Both the position numbers and the translations under genes were made by a program. Of a stretch of DNA of 64,000 nt, positions 7,347 through 16,242 are shown piece by piece; the first letter of the stretch is position 1; each line of letters starts with the position of its first letter. Source of the DNA: Streptomyces sp. NBC_00370 (GTDB lineage: Bacteria > Actinomycetota > Actinomycetes > Streptomycetales > Streptomycetaceae). The stretch lies in NCBI RefSeq assembly GCF_036084755.1, contig NZ_CP107968.1:5914501-5978500 (forward strand). Reading direction: 5' to 3'. The notes beneath the pieces were generated by a model. It did not search any database. It saw nothing but the letters and a program-made list of their open reading frames with translations, and was not told where the DNA came from.

Positions 7347-7982
7347 ATGGAGTCCCTAGTACGTGGTGGGACCAGATGGAAGCGGTTCGCCGTCGTCATG
7401 GTGCCGAGCGTGGCCGCGACGGCCGCGATCGGTGTCGCGCTGGCACAGGGGGCGCTCGCCGCTTCGTTCAGTGTGTCGGGCCAGAGCTTCAAGGTCAGCG
7501 CCGACAAGCTGGACGGCCGGGGGTTCACCCAGTACGGCAGCATCGACACGGGCACGGACCTCAAGGGCAACAAGAGCGCCAACCCGGTCGCCGTCTCGGG
7601 GTTCACGTCCGCGAAGATCACCAACATGTGCCAGTCGGTGGTCACACCGGATGTGCCGATCTTCGGCAGCATCAGCCTGCAGCTCAAGGCCGGCGGCGGT
7701 GCGACTCCGGTCAGCGCCAAGAACCTGTACATCGATGTCGCCGATCTGAACGCGAACGCGACGTTCACGAACATCGACATCGGTGTGGCGGCCGGTGAGA
7801 CCAAGGGCGCCGGTATCGCACCCGGTGACAAGGGGAAGACCAACCCCTACGGCTTCGCACAGCAGGCCGAGCGGGCCGTGCTGACCGATGTGAAGCAGAC
7901 GGCGTGGGCGACCACAGCCGGCACCTTCAAGCTCAGCGGTCTGAGCATGAAGCTGTTCAAGGGCACCAAGGAGTGCTACTAG
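7347..7982 (+). CDS. DUF6230 secreted/membrane-anchored protein
   Basis: 211-residue protein with an N-terminal hydrophobic segment (AVVMVPSVAATAAIGVALAQGALAA, residues about 15-39) that is either a signal peptide cleaved after GALAA or an anchor. The remaining extracellular part is beta-rich with two cysteines (CQSVV and the C-terminal KECY). It matches DUF6230, found next to DUF6114 proteins in actinobacteria; older annotations as cholesterol esterase have no catalytic support here, since no G-x-S-x-G is visible. ATG 7347 follows AAGGAGG with 6 nt spacing; TTG 7344 is an alternative. First gene of a three-gene exported set. Confidence 0.82.
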   Translation: MESLVRGGTRWKRFAVVMVPSVAATAAIGVALAQGALAASFSVSGQSFKVSADKLDGRGFTQYGSIDTGTDLKGNKSANPVAVSGFTSAKITNMCQSVVTPDVPIFGSISLQLKAGGGATPVSAKNLYIDVADLNANATFTNIDIGVAAGETKGAGIAPGDKGKTNPYGFAQQAERAVLTDVKQTAWATTAGTFKLSGLSMKLFKGTKECY

Positions 7983-8134
7983 TGCCCCTCCCGGCAAGCC
8001 TTGCCCTGTCGGGCAGACATTGCCGGTCGCGGTACTAGCACCCCGTCCGGCGGGTGGGGGAAGTCTCCACCTCCCTTGCCCGCCGTCCCCCTTCTTCTTC
8101 TCACGGCAACGCCGGTTCCAGGGAGCTGTTTTCC

Positions 8135-8746
8135 ATGAGCGCCGAGTCTTCGCACCGCAGCGGCGGATTCACGTACTGGCGGCTGCGTTTCCGCGCCTGG
8201 CGGGGCACCCGGCCGTTCTGGGCCGGCCTGTTCACCCTGTTCAGCGGTCTGCCCATCGCCTACTTCCCGTACGCACATCTGCACCTCGGTAATCTGACGC
8301 TGGCCATGGCCACCACCGCGGGCGCCGGCTCGCTGATCATCGGTGTGCTGCTGGTGACACTGGGGCTGACGATGTGGTTCCACAGCATCGTGCGGGTGTT
8401 CGCCGGCATCGCCACGATCCTGCTGGGCCTGGTCTCGATACCGATCTCCAACATCGGCGGCTTCGTCATCGGCTTCCTCTGCGCGCTGATCGGCGGAGCC
8501 CTGTCGATCGCCTGGGCGCCGCCGCAGCCTGCCGAGCCGACCGTACGGCCCGACATCCCCCAGCAGGCGCCCGAGCCCGGAGGCGGACTCCCGGGCGGTG
8601 CGGGGCCCGACGGCGCGGCCCCGGGCGACAGCGCCGCCGATCCCTACTTCCCCGCCTCGTACGGTCCCGGTCCGCGTGACGGGGAGAACCCGAACGTGCC
8701 GGATACGACAGCCCATGCCTACGGTGGGAGGAACAGTGCGGGGTGA
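8135..8746 (+). CDS. DUF6114 integral membrane protein
   Basis: 203-residue protein with four predicted transmembrane helices (about residues 25-43, 48-68, 73-92 and 97-118), followed by a cytoplasmic or extracellular Pro/Gly/Asp-rich tail (APPQPAEPTVRPD...). The motif FRAWRGTRPFWAGLFTLFSG and the helix pattern match DUF6114, the usual partner of DUF6230. ATG 8135 has GGGAG 9 nt upstream. Its 3' end overlaps the start of the next gene by 11 nt, so they are translationally coupled. Function unknown. Confidence 0.8.
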   Translation: MSAESSHRSGGFTYWRLRFRAWRGTRPFWAGLFTLFSGLPIAYFPYAHLHLGNLTLAMATTAGAGSLIIGVLLVTLGLTMWFHSIVRVFAGIATILLGLVSIPISNIGGFVIGFLCALIGGALSIAWAPPQPAEPTVRPDIPQQAPEPGGGLPGGAGPDGAAPGDSAADPYFPASYGPGPRDGENPNVPDTTAHAYGGRNSAG

Positions 8747-10058
8747 CGAAGCGCAGCCGGTCACGGCCGGGGCGGACGGTCTCCGGGTCAGAGGAGGGCC
8801 GCGCCACGCGGCCCCCAGGAAGTCCCTCCTGACCAAGCTCCAGATACCCGCGGGCAAGGCCATGGCGCTCGCCGCCGTGCCCACGGCGGTCTTCGTGGGC
8901 ATGGGGCTGACCCCGAGGCTCGCGCTGGCGGACTCCAACAAGGACATCCCGTACGCGCCGGGCCCGTGTGTGACCCGTTCCGACGAGCCGAGCGAATCCG
9001 CTTCCTCCTCGCCTTCGCCCTCCGCCTCGGACGGGCAGAAGCCAGGCGACTCCGCGTCGCCCGGCCCCACGCCGTCGGCGAGCGGTTCGGCGAACGGCGG
9101 GGACGACGACGAGGGCAGCGAGCCGAAGCCGTCGTCCAGCGCGTCCGCCTCGGACTCCGGGTCCGACGAGGACAAGGCGTCGGCGGACAAGACCCCGGCG
9201 GAGAAGGCCCCTTCGGCCGACGAGGACACGGACAAGAGCAAGGTCGACCTGGACCCGCTCGGACTCGGCGGGCTGATCGGCGGCCTGCTGGGCGGCGGCT
9301 CCAAGGCGTCGGACGACCCCGAGCCGAGCGCTTCGGCCACCCCGAAGCCGGACCCCTCCACCAGCGCCCCGTCGAAACCGAAGCCGGACAACCCGGTGGG
9401 CGACACGGTCGGCAAGGCCGGCGACGCCGTCGGGGACACCGTGGGCGGTACGGAGAAGGCGATCAGGGACGCGGCGGGCAAGGCAGGCGCCGAGGTCGAG
9501 GACCTGGGCGACGACGTCAAGGGCACCACCCCCGGCAAGGACGACGACATCCCCAAGGGCGCGGACGGCAAGGAGCGCTTCCCCTGCCCGACGGCCGACC
9601 CGAAGGCGCTCGCCGACGCCACCCAGGAGGAGGGCATCCCGCTGCTGCCCAACGACCCCTGGACGCTGCGCAGCAGCAACCTCAAGCTGACCGGGCTGAA
9701 GTACGAGGGCATCAAAGAGGTCAGGACGTACGACCAGCGGCTGAAGAAGGTCATGAAGTTCACGGCCGACAGCATCGACATCGGGGACCTGGACCAGTCC
9801 GTCGTCTACCCGAACGGCAAGACGGGCCATGTGAAGGCGGCTCCGGGCTCCACGTCCACCATCCGCGGCGGCAAGGTCACGCTGTACACCGAGAAGCTGT
9901 CGGGCAACCTGTTCGGACTGATCCCGATCACGTTCAGCCCGTCCTTCCCGCCGCCGATCCAGGTGCCGACCGCCATCTTCACCAACGCGACGGTGACCCA
10001 GGCCGGCCAGTTCGGCGGCACGCTCACCATCCCCGGGCTGCACAACTACATCGACTGA
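8736..10058 (+). CDS. Secreted acidic/Ser-rich protein with conserved C-terminal domain
   Basis: 440-residue exported protein. A hydrophobic segment (GKAMALAAVPTAVFVGMGL) ending LALA-DSN looks like a signal peptide with an unusually long N-region. A low-complexity Ser/Asp/Glu/Lys/Pro region then spans roughly residues 75-270 and includes repeated D-x-V-G-D-T-V units. The C-terminal 160 residues form a folded-looking domain with FPCPTAD, KLTGLKYEGIKEV and TLTIPGLHNYID. GTG 8736 has GGGAGG four nt upstream; ATG 8715 in the same frame is possible. Overlap with the DUF6114 gene suggests one exported or surface assembly. I do not recognise a function. Confidence 0.75.
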   Translation: MRGDEAQPVTAGADGLRVRGGPRHAAPRKSLLTKLQIPAGKAMALAAVPTAVFVGMGLTPRLALADSNKDIPYAPGPCVTRSDEPSESASSSPSPSASDGQKPGDSASPGPTPSASGSANGGDDDEGSEPKPSSSASASDSGSDEDKASADKTPAEKAPSADEDTDKSKVDLDPLGLGGLIGGLLGGGSKASDDPEPSASATPKPDPSTSAPSKPKPDNPVGDTVGKAGDAVGDTVGGTEKAIRDAAGKAGAEVEDLGDDVKGTTPGKDDDIPKGADGKERFPCPTADPKALADATQEEGIPLLPNDPWTLRSSNLKLTGLKYEGIKEVRTYDQRLKKVMKFTADSIDIGDLDQSVVYPNGKTGHVKAAPGSTSTIRGGKVTLYTEKLSGNLFGLIPITFSPSFPPPIQVPTAIFTNATVTQAGQFGGTLTIPGLHNYID

Positions 10059-10109
10059 CCGCTCGCCGGCAGTCGACGACGGACCCCCGCGGGAGCCGTG
10101 GTGACGGCA

Positions 10110-10143
10110 GTGGCCCGCACCCTGAAGCCAGGGTGCGGGCCAC
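10110..10143. terminator. Bidirectional terminator, 15-bp perfect stem
   Basis: GTGGCCCGCACCCTG (10110-10124) pairs perfectly with CAGGGTGCGGGCCAC (10129-10143) around AAGC. It sits between the convergent secreted-protein gene and pyk and can serve both. Confidence 0.85.
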
Positions 10144-10161
10144 TCGCCGTACGGCGCCGGG

Positions 10162-11592
10162 TCAGTCGCGGCCCGTGCCGCCCAGGTGGTGCACCCGGAC
10201 CATGTTCGTGGTGCCGGGGACGCCGGGGGGCGAGCCCGCCGTGATGACGAACGTGTCGCCCTCGTTGTAGCGCTTGAGCTTGAGCATCTCGACCTCGACC
10301 AGGTCGACCATCTCGTCGGTGCTCTTCACCCACGGCACGATGAACGACTCGACGCCCCAGCTCAGCGCGAGCTGGTTACGGGTCGACTCGTCCGTGGTGA
10401 AGGCCAGGATCGGCTGACAGGCGCGGTAGCGGGACAGCCTGCGGGCCGTGTCGCCGGACTGGGTGAAGGCGACCAGCGCCTTGCCGTCCAGGAAGTCGGC
10501 GATCTCGCACGCCGCGCGGGCCACCGAACCGCCCTGGGTACGCGGCTTCTTGCCGGGCACCAGCGGCTGGAGCCCCTTGGAGAGCAGCTCCTCCTCGGCG
10601 GCGACGACGATCTTCGACATCGTCTTGACCGTCTCGATCGGGTATGCGCCGACCGAGGACTCGGCGGACAGCATGACCGCGTCGGCACCGTCCAGGATCG
10701 CGTTGGCGACGTCGGACGCCTCGGCGCGGGTGGGCCGCGAGTTGGTGATCATCGACTCCATCATCTGGGTCGCCACGATCACCGGCTTGGCGTTGCGGCG
10801 GCACAGCTCGATGAGGCGCTTCTGCACCATCGGGACCTTTTCGAGCGGATACTCGACGGCCAGGTCACCACGGGCCACCATGATGATGTCGAAAGCCGCG
10901 ACGACACCCTCCATGTTGGCGACGGCCTGCGGCTTCTCGACCTTGGCGATGACGGGGACCCGGCGGCCCTCCTCGTCCATCACCTTGTGCACGTCGTTGA
11001 TGTCGTGGGCGTCCCTGACGAAGGACAGCGCGACCATGTCGCAGCCCATCCGCAGCCCGAACCGCAGGTCCTCGACGTCCTTCTCGGACAGCGCGGGGAC
11101 GTTGACGGCCGTGCCGGGCAGGTTGATGCCCTTGTGGTCGGAGATGACACCGCCCTCGATGACGATGGTCTTGACCTGCGGACCCTCGACGGCGACGACC
11201 CGCAGCTCCACGTTGCCGTCGTTGATCAGGATCGGGTCGCCCTTGGTGACGTCGCCCGGCAGCCCCTTGTAGGTGGTGCCGCAGATTGCCTTGTCACCGG
11301 GGACGTCCTCGGTGGTGATGGTGAACTCGTCACCGCGTACCAGCTCGACGGGTCCCTCGGCGAAGGTCTCCAGGCGGATCTTGGGGCCCTGGAGGTCCAC
11401 CATCACACCGACGGCGCGGCCGGTGTCGGCCGCCGCCTTCCGGACGCGGTGGTACCGCTCCTCGTGCTCCGGGTGGCTCCCGTGACTCATGTTCAGGCGG
11501 GCCACATTCATGCCGGCCTCGATGAGCGACTTCAGCTGCTCGTAGGAGTCGACGGCTGGGCCCAGTGTGCAGACGATTTTGGAACGGCGCAT
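10162..11592 (-). CDS. pyk: Pyruvate kinase
   Basis: 476-residue enzyme converting phosphoenolpyruvate and ADP to pyruvate and ATP. Start MRRSKIVCTLGPA is typical. The active-site signature is VIAKVEKPQAVANM followed by MVARGDLAVEYPLEKVP, and the K+-site and substrate loop MNVARLNMSHGSHPEHEE is present. The C-terminal effector domain is present (TEVEMLKLKRYNEGDTFVITAGSPPG). Length is normal. It is downstream of, and in the same direction as, pta-ackA but has its own promoter-like sequence. The ATG is 7 nt after TAGGAT, so a leaderless mRNA is likely. Confidence 0.95.
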   Translation of the reverse strand: MRRSKIVCTLGPAVDSYEQLKSLIEAGMNVARLNMSHGSHPEHEERYHRVRKAAADTGRAVGVMVDLQGPKIRLETFAEGPVELVRGDEFTITTEDVPGDKAICGTTYKGLPGDVTKGDPILINDGNVELRVVAVEGPQVKTIVIEGGVISDHKGINLPGTAVNVPALSEKDVEDLRFGLRMGCDMVALSFVRDAHDINDVHKVMDEEGRRVPVIAKVEKPQAVANMEGVVAAFDIIMVARGDLAVEYPLEKVPMVQKRLIELCRRNAKPVIVATQMMESMITNSRPTRAEASDVANAILDGADAVMLSAESSVGAYPIETVKTMSKIVVAAEEELLSKGLQPLVPGKKPRTQGGSVARAACEIADFLDGKALVAFTQSGDTARRLSRYRACQPILAFTTDESTRNQLALSWGVESFIVPWVKSTDEMVDLVEVEMLKLKRYNEGDTFVITAGSPPGVPGTTNMVRVHHLGGTGRD

Positions 11593-11599
11593 GAGGCGG

Positions 11600-11633
11600 A
11601 TCCTATCGGTTTGTTTCGGCGCGGAATATTCCG
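11600..11633 (-). promoter_or_regulatory. pyk promoter with palindrome CGGAATATTCCG
   Basis: On the minus strand TAGGAT (11605-11600) lies 7 nt before the pyk ATG. The perfect 12-bp palindrome CGGAATATTCCG (11622-11633) covers the expected -35 zone, for which no good consensus is visible. A regulator bound there could activate or block transcription. Confidence 0.45.
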
Positions 11634-11666
11634 ACTGGTGGAAGATACAAATGGGCGGGAGGGCGC

Positions 11667-12920
11667 TCAGGCGTCGACTGTTCGATCCTCGCCGACCAGT
11701 GCGAAGGTCTGCCGTGCGATCTCCAGTTCCTCGTCCGTCGGCACCACGGCCACCGCCACCCTGGAACCGTCCGGCGAGACGAGCCGGGGCACGTCGGAAC
11801 GTACGGTATTGCGCCCGGCGTCCACCGCGATGCCCAGGGTGTCCAGACCAGCGACGGCGGCCTCCCGCACCTCCGCCGCGTTCTCCCCGACGCCCGCGGT
11901 GAACACGACGGCGTCCACCCGCCCCAGGACCGCCGTATAAGCGCCGATGTACTTCTTCAGCCGGTGGATGTAGATGTCGAAGGCGAGCCGCGCCGCCGCG
12001 TCACCCGCGTCGATCCTGCGGCGGATCTCGCGCATGTCGTTGTCCCCGCAGAGGCCGGTCAGTCCACTTCTCTTGTTCAGAAGTTCATCGATCTCGTCAA
12101 CCGACATCCCGCCGACCCGCGCCAGATGGAAGATCACGGCCGGGTCGATGTCGCCGGAACGCGTTCCCATCACCAGGCCCTCCAGCGGGGTCAGCCCCAT
12201 CGACGTGTCCACGCACCGGCCGCCGGCCACCGCGGAGGCCGAGGCGCCGTTGCCCAGATGCAGCACGATGACATTCACCTCGGACGGGTCCTTGCCGAGC
12301 AGCTCGGCCGCCCGGCGCGAGACGTACGCGTGCGAGGTGCCGTGGAAGCCGTACCTGCGGACGTCGTACGCGTCGGCCGTCCGCACGTCCACCGCGTACC
12401 GGTACGCGGACTCCGGCATCGTCGCGTGGAAGGCCGTGTCGAACACGGCGACCTGCGGCAGGTCGGGGCGCAGCGCGCGGGCCGTCCTGATGCCGGTGAT
12501 GTTGGCCGGGCTGTGCAGCGGCGCCAGCGGCACCAGCCGCTCGATTTCCGCCAGCACGTCGTCGTCCACCACGGTCGGCTCGGTGAACTTCGGCCCGCCG
12601 TGCACCACCCGGTGGCCGAACGCCACCAGCTCGGGCGACTCGATGCCCAGACCGTCCTGCCGCAGCTCCTCGGCGACGGCCTTCAGCGCGGCCGCGTGAT
12701 CGGCGACCTGTTCCGTACGCTCCCGGCGCTCGCCGTGCGCCGGCGTGTGCACCAGACGCGAGGCGCGCTCCCCGATGCGCTCGACGAGCCCCGTCGCGAG
12801 CCGGGAGCTGTCCCGCATGTCGAGCAGCTGGTACTTGACCGACGAGGAACCGGAGTTGAGCACGAGAACACGGGTGGCGGTCACAGCCTGGGTGCCTTCC
12901 GACGGGGCATGGGCGGTCAT
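11667..12920 (-). CDS. ackA: Acetate kinase
   Basis: 417-residue ASKHA-family kinase interconverting acetate and acetyl phosphate with ATP/ADP. Diagnostic motifs are VLVLNSGSSSVKYQLLD near the N-terminus, VAVFDTAFHATMPESAYRYAVD, HLGNGASASAV, TPLEGLVMGTRSGDIDP and VFTAGVGENAAEVRE. The ATG at 12920 overlaps the pta stop (ATGA); an internal GTG about 36 nt later would give the more usual N-terminus. It works with Pta in acetate overflow and acetate assimilation. Confidence 0.94.
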   Translation of the reverse strand: MTAHAPSEGTQAVTATRVLVLNSGSSSVKYQLLDMRDSSRLATGLVERIGERASRLVHTPAHGERRERTEQVADHAAALKAVAEELRQDGLGIESPELVAFGHRVVHGGPKFTEPTVVDDDVLAEIERLVPLAPLHSPANITGIRTARALRPDLPQVAVFDTAFHATMPESAYRYAVDVRTADAYDVRRYGFHGTSHAYVSRRAAELLGKDPSEVNVIVLHLGNGASASAVAGGRCVDTSMGLTPLEGLVMGTRSGDIDPAVIFHLARVGGMSVDEIDELLNKRSGLTGLCGDNDMREIRRRIDAGDAAARLAFDIYIHRLKKYIGAYTAVLGRVDAVVFTAGVGENAAEVREAAVAGLDTLGIAVDAGRNTVRSDVPRLVSPDGSRVAVAVVPTDEELEIARQTFALVGEDRTVDA

Positions 12921-14992
12921 TCTGTCTCGTCCTGCGCCTGGATCGCCGAAATGGCGACCGTGTTGACGATGTCCTGCACCGTGGCGCCGCGTGACAGGTC
13001 GTTGACCGGCTTGCGCAGCCCCTGGAGCACCGGGCCCACGGCCACGGCGCCCGCCGAACGCTGCACGGCCTTGTACGTGTTGTTGCCGGTGTTCAGGTCC
13101 GGGAAGATCAGCACCGTCGCCTGCCCCGCCACCTCCGAGTCGGGCAGCTTCGTCGCGGCGACCGAAGGCTCCACGGCCGCGTCGTACTGGATCGGGCCCT
13201 CGATCCGCAGATCCGGCCGGGCCGCGCGCACCAGCGCCGTCGCCTCCCGCACCTTGTCTACGTCGGCGCCCGTACCCGACGTACCCGTCGAGTACGACAG
13301 CATCGCGATCCTCGGCTCGACCCCGAACCGCGCGGCCGTCGCCGCCGCCTGCACCGCGATGTCGGCCAACTGCTCCGCGTTCGGGTCCGGGTTGACCGCG
13401 CAGTCGCCGTACACCAGCACCCGGTCGGCGAGGCACATGAAGAACACCGAGGAGACTATGGAGGCGCCCTCCTTCGTCCGGATGATCTCGAAGGCCGGCC
13501 GGATCGTCGCCGCCGTCGAGTGCACCGAGCCCGACACCATGCCGTCGGCCAGGCCCTCGCGCACCATCAGCGTGCCGAAGTAGTTCACATCGGCGACCAC
13601 GTCGTACGCCAGCTCCACCGTCACCCCCCGGTGCGCCCGCAGCTTCGCGTACCGCGCCGCGAACTCCTTGCGCAGCTCCGACCTGGCCGGGTCGATCAAC
13701 TGCGCCGCGCCCAGGTCGATACCGAGATCGGCGGCCTTCTTCCGGATGGTGTCCACGTCACCCAGCAGCGTCAGATCACACACGTCCCGCCGCAGCAGCA
13801 CGTCCACCGCCCGCAGCACCCGCTCCTCGGCGCCCTCGGGCAGCACGATCCGGCGCCGCGACGCGCGCGCCTGGTCCAGCAGATCGCGCTCGAACATCAT
13901 CGGCGTGACATGGCCGCTGCGGGCGACCGACATCCGCGCCAGCAGATCAGCGGTGTCCACGTGCCGCTCGAACAGCCCCAGCGCCGTCTCCGCCTTACGC
14001 GGCGTGGCGGCGCTCAACTTCCCCTCGAAGGTGAACAGTTCGGCCGCCGTCGCGAAAGACCCGCCGGCCACCGACACCACGGGCGTACCGGGCGCGAGCC
14101 GCGCGGCCAGCGTCAGCACCGCGTCGTCCGGCCGCTCGTCCAGGGTCAGCAGCAGCCCGGCGATGGGCGGCGTCCCCGCCGAGTGCGCGGCCAGCGCGCC
14201 GACCACGATGTCCGCGCGGTCGCCCGGCGTGACCACCAGACAGCCCGGGGTCAGCGCCCCGAGGAAGTTCGGCAGCATCGCCCCGCCGAACACGAACCCC
14301 AGCGCGTCCCTGGCGAGCCCCGACTCGTCACCCAGCAGGACCGTTCCGCCCAGTGCCCGGGTGATCTGCGCCACGGTCGGCGCCGCCAGCGCCGGATCGT
14401 CCGGCAGGACGTAACTGGGCACCGGCAGCTGCGTTTCCAGCCCCGCCGCGATGGCCTCCCGGTCGTCGGCCGCGACGCGGTTGACCATTATCGTCAGCAC
14501 GTCGCAGCCCAGCACCTCGTACGCGCGGTGCGCGTTGCGCGCCTCGGCCCGTACCGACTCGGCGCTCTGGTCCTTGCCGCCCACCACCGCGATCACCGAG
14601 GCGCCGAACTCGTTGGCGAGCCGGGCGTTGAGCGCCAGCTCGTCGGGCAGCTGGGTGCCGGCGAAGTCCGACCCCAGCACCAGCACGACGTCGTACTCGC
14701 GCGCGACCCGGTGGAACCCCTCCACCAGCCGGGACACCAGCTCGTCCGTACCGCGCTCGGCCTGCAGCGCGGAGGCGGCGCCGTAGTCGAGGCCGAAGAC
14801 GGTCGACGGATCCTGCGCCAGCCGGTAGCGGGTGCGCAGCAGGTCGAACATCCGGTCCGGACCGTCGTGCACCAGCGGCCGGAACACCCCGACCCGGTCC
14901 ACCTGCCGGGTCAGCAGCTCCATCACCCCCAGCTCGACGACCTGCCGGCCGTCTCCGCGGTCGATCCCGGTCACGTACACGCTGCGCGTCAC
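12917..14992 (-). CDS. pta: Phosphate acetyltransferase, long form
   Basis: 691-residue three-domain enzyme. It has an N-terminal P-loop-like dethiobiotin-synthetase-fold domain, a central DRTGG domain, and the C-terminal catalytic domain (RIVLPEGAEERVLRAVD, GLADGMVSGSVHSTAATIRPA, MLSYSTGTSGTGADVDKV, LIFPDLNTGNNTYKAVQR). It makes acetyl phosphate from acetyl-CoA. GTG 14992 has GAGGAG 8 nt upstream; the open frame continues to 15190 but that part overlaps the pfkA promoter. It is translationally coupled to ackA. Confidence 0.93.
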   Translation of the reverse strand: MTRSVYVTGIDRGDGRQVVELGVMELLTRQVDRVGVFRPLVHDGPDRMFDLLRTRYRLAQDPSTVFGLDYGAASALQAERGTDELVSRLVEGFHRVAREYDVVLVLGSDFAGTQLPDELALNARLANEFGASVIAVVGGKDQSAESVRAEARNAHRAYEVLGCDVLTIMVNRVAADDREAIAAGLETQLPVPSYVLPDDPALAAPTVAQITRALGGTVLLGDESGLARDALGFVFGGAMLPNFLGALTPGCLVVTPGDRADIVVGALAAHSAGTPPIAGLLLTLDERPDDAVLTLAARLAPGTPVVSVAGGSFATAAELFTFEGKLSAATPRKAETALGLFERHVDTADLLARMSVARSGHVTPMMFERDLLDQARASRRRIVLPEGAEERVLRAVDVLLRRDVCDLTLLGDVDTIRKKAADLGIDLGAAQLIDPARSELRKEFAARYAKLRAHRGVTVELAYDVVADVNYFGTLMVREGLADGMVSGSVHSTAATIRPAFEIIRTKEGASIVSSVFFMCLADRVLVYGDCAVNPDPNAEQLADIAVQAAATAARFGVEPRIAMLSYSTGTSGTGADVDKVREATALVRAARPDLRIEGPIQYDAAVEPSVAATKLPDSEVAGQATVLIFPDLNTGNNTYKAVQRSAGAVAVGPVLQGLRKPVNDLSRGATVQDIVNTVAISAIQAQDETE

Positions 14993-15068
14993 GCGGTGCT
15001 CTCCTCGTTCGGTGTTCGTGTCGTTCGGTTCGTGTGTCGGCCCGGGGCGGCACGGCCGTCCGCCTCCC

Positions 15069-15097
15069 TTGACAATGCCTCCACAAGTGTATATAGC
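15069..15097 (+). promoter_or_regulatory. Vegetative-type promoter of pfkA
   Basis: Perfect -35 TTGACA (15069-15074), 17-nt spacer, and -10 TATAGC (15092-15097); TATATA at 15090-15095 overlaps. It is the clearest principal-sigma promoter of the window and predicts a leader of about 110 nt before ATG 15214. Confidence 0.65.
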
Positions 15098-15213
15098 GGT
15101 CACGCGCAAACCCTGGTAAGGGCGGATGCGCATACTCACGATCCCGCGTGGGAGGATCAAAGCTGGCTCGTTCCCAGAAAAGCACAGCACTAGCGCGCAG
15201 GAGATACAGCACG

Positions 15214-16239
15214 ATGCGTATCGGAATTCTCACCGCAGGCGGCGACTGCCCTGGCCTGAACGCAGTGATCCGGTCGATCGTGCACCGGGCGATGACCGGG
15301 CACGGAGACGAGGTCATCGGCTTCGAGGACGGCTTCAAGGGCCTGCTCGACGGCCACTACCGGCCGCTGGACCTCGACGACGTCAGCGGCATCCTCGCCC
15401 GTGGCGGCACCATCCTCGGCTCGGCCCGCCTGGAGCGCGGCCGGCTGCGCGAAGCCGCCGAGAACTGCGCGGAGCTGGCCCGGCGCTACGGCATCGACGC
15501 GCTCATCCCCATCGGCGGCGAGGGCACGCTGACGGCGGCGCGCCTGCTGTCCGACGCGGGCATGCCCGTCGTGGGCGTACCGAAGACGATCGACAACGAC
15601 ATCTACTCCACCGACCGCACGTTCGGCTTCGACACGGCCGTCATGGTCGCGACGGAAGCCATCGACCGCCTGAAGACGACGGCGGAGTCGCACCAGCGCG
15701 TGATGGTCGTCGAGGTCATGGGCCGGCACGCCGGCTGGATCGCCCTGGAGTCCGGCATGGCGGGCGGCGCGCACGGCATCTGCCTGCCGGAGCGGCCCTT
15801 CGAGGTGGACAGCCTGGTCAAGATGGTCGAGGAGCGCTTCCAGCGCGGCAAGAAGTTCGCGGTGATCTGCGTGGCCGAGGGCGCGCATCCGGCGACGGGC
15901 TCGATGGAGTACGGCAAGGGCGAGATCGACCAGTTCGGCCACGAGCGCTTCGTGGGCATCGGCAACCGCCTGGCGGCGGAGCTGGAACACCGCATGGGCA
16001 AGGAGGCCCGCCCGGTCATCCTGGGCCACGTCCAGCGAGGCGGCACGCCGACGGCGTACGACCGCGTCCTGGCGACGCGCTTCGGCTGGCACGCGGTGGA
16101 GGCGGTGCACCGGGGCGAGTTCGGCCGGATGGCGGCGCTGCGGGGGACGACGATCCAGATGGTGCCGCTGGCGGAGGCCGTGACCCAGCTGAAGACGGTG
16201 CCGGAGAACAGGATGTACGAGGCGGAGTCGGTCTTCTAG
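15214..16239 (+). CDS. pfkA: 6-phosphofructokinase, group III (Gly104/Lys124)
   Basis: 341-residue phosphofructokinase starting MRIGILTAGGDCPGLNAVIR. The phosphoryl-donor site reads GGEGT (101-105), with Gly104 favouring ATP, and the catalytic loop reads PKTIDND (123-129), with Lys124 as in pyrophosphate-dependent enzymes. This mixed pair defines the atypical ATP-dependent actinomycete group related to PPi-PFKs. Catalytic Asp127 and MGRHAGW are present. AGGAG lies 9 nt before ATG 15214. It is divergent from pta, placing the committed step of glycolysis next to pyruvate kinase and acetate genes. Confidence 0.92.
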   Translation: MRIGILTAGGDCPGLNAVIRSIVHRAMTGHGDEVIGFEDGFKGLLDGHYRPLDLDDVSGILARGGTILGSARLERGRLREAAENCAELARRYGIDALIPIGGEGTLTAARLLSDAGMPVVGVPKTIDNDIYSTDRTFGFDTAVMVATEAIDRLKTTAESHQRVMVVEVMGRHAGWIALESGMAGGAHGICLPERPFEVDSLVKMVEERFQRGKKFAVICVAEGAHPATGSMEYGKGEIDQFGHERFVGIGNRLAAELEHRMGKEARPVILGHVQRGGTPTAYDRVLATRFGWHAVEAVHRGEFGRMAALRGTTIQMVPLAEAVTQLKTVPENRMYEAESVF

Positions 16240-16242
16240 GCC

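Noticed and set aside
10186..15193. Long plus-strand open frames opposite pyk, ackA and pta
   Set aside because: Arg/His/Gln-rich translations typical of antisense high-GC frames, while the minus strand has complete enzyme motifs.
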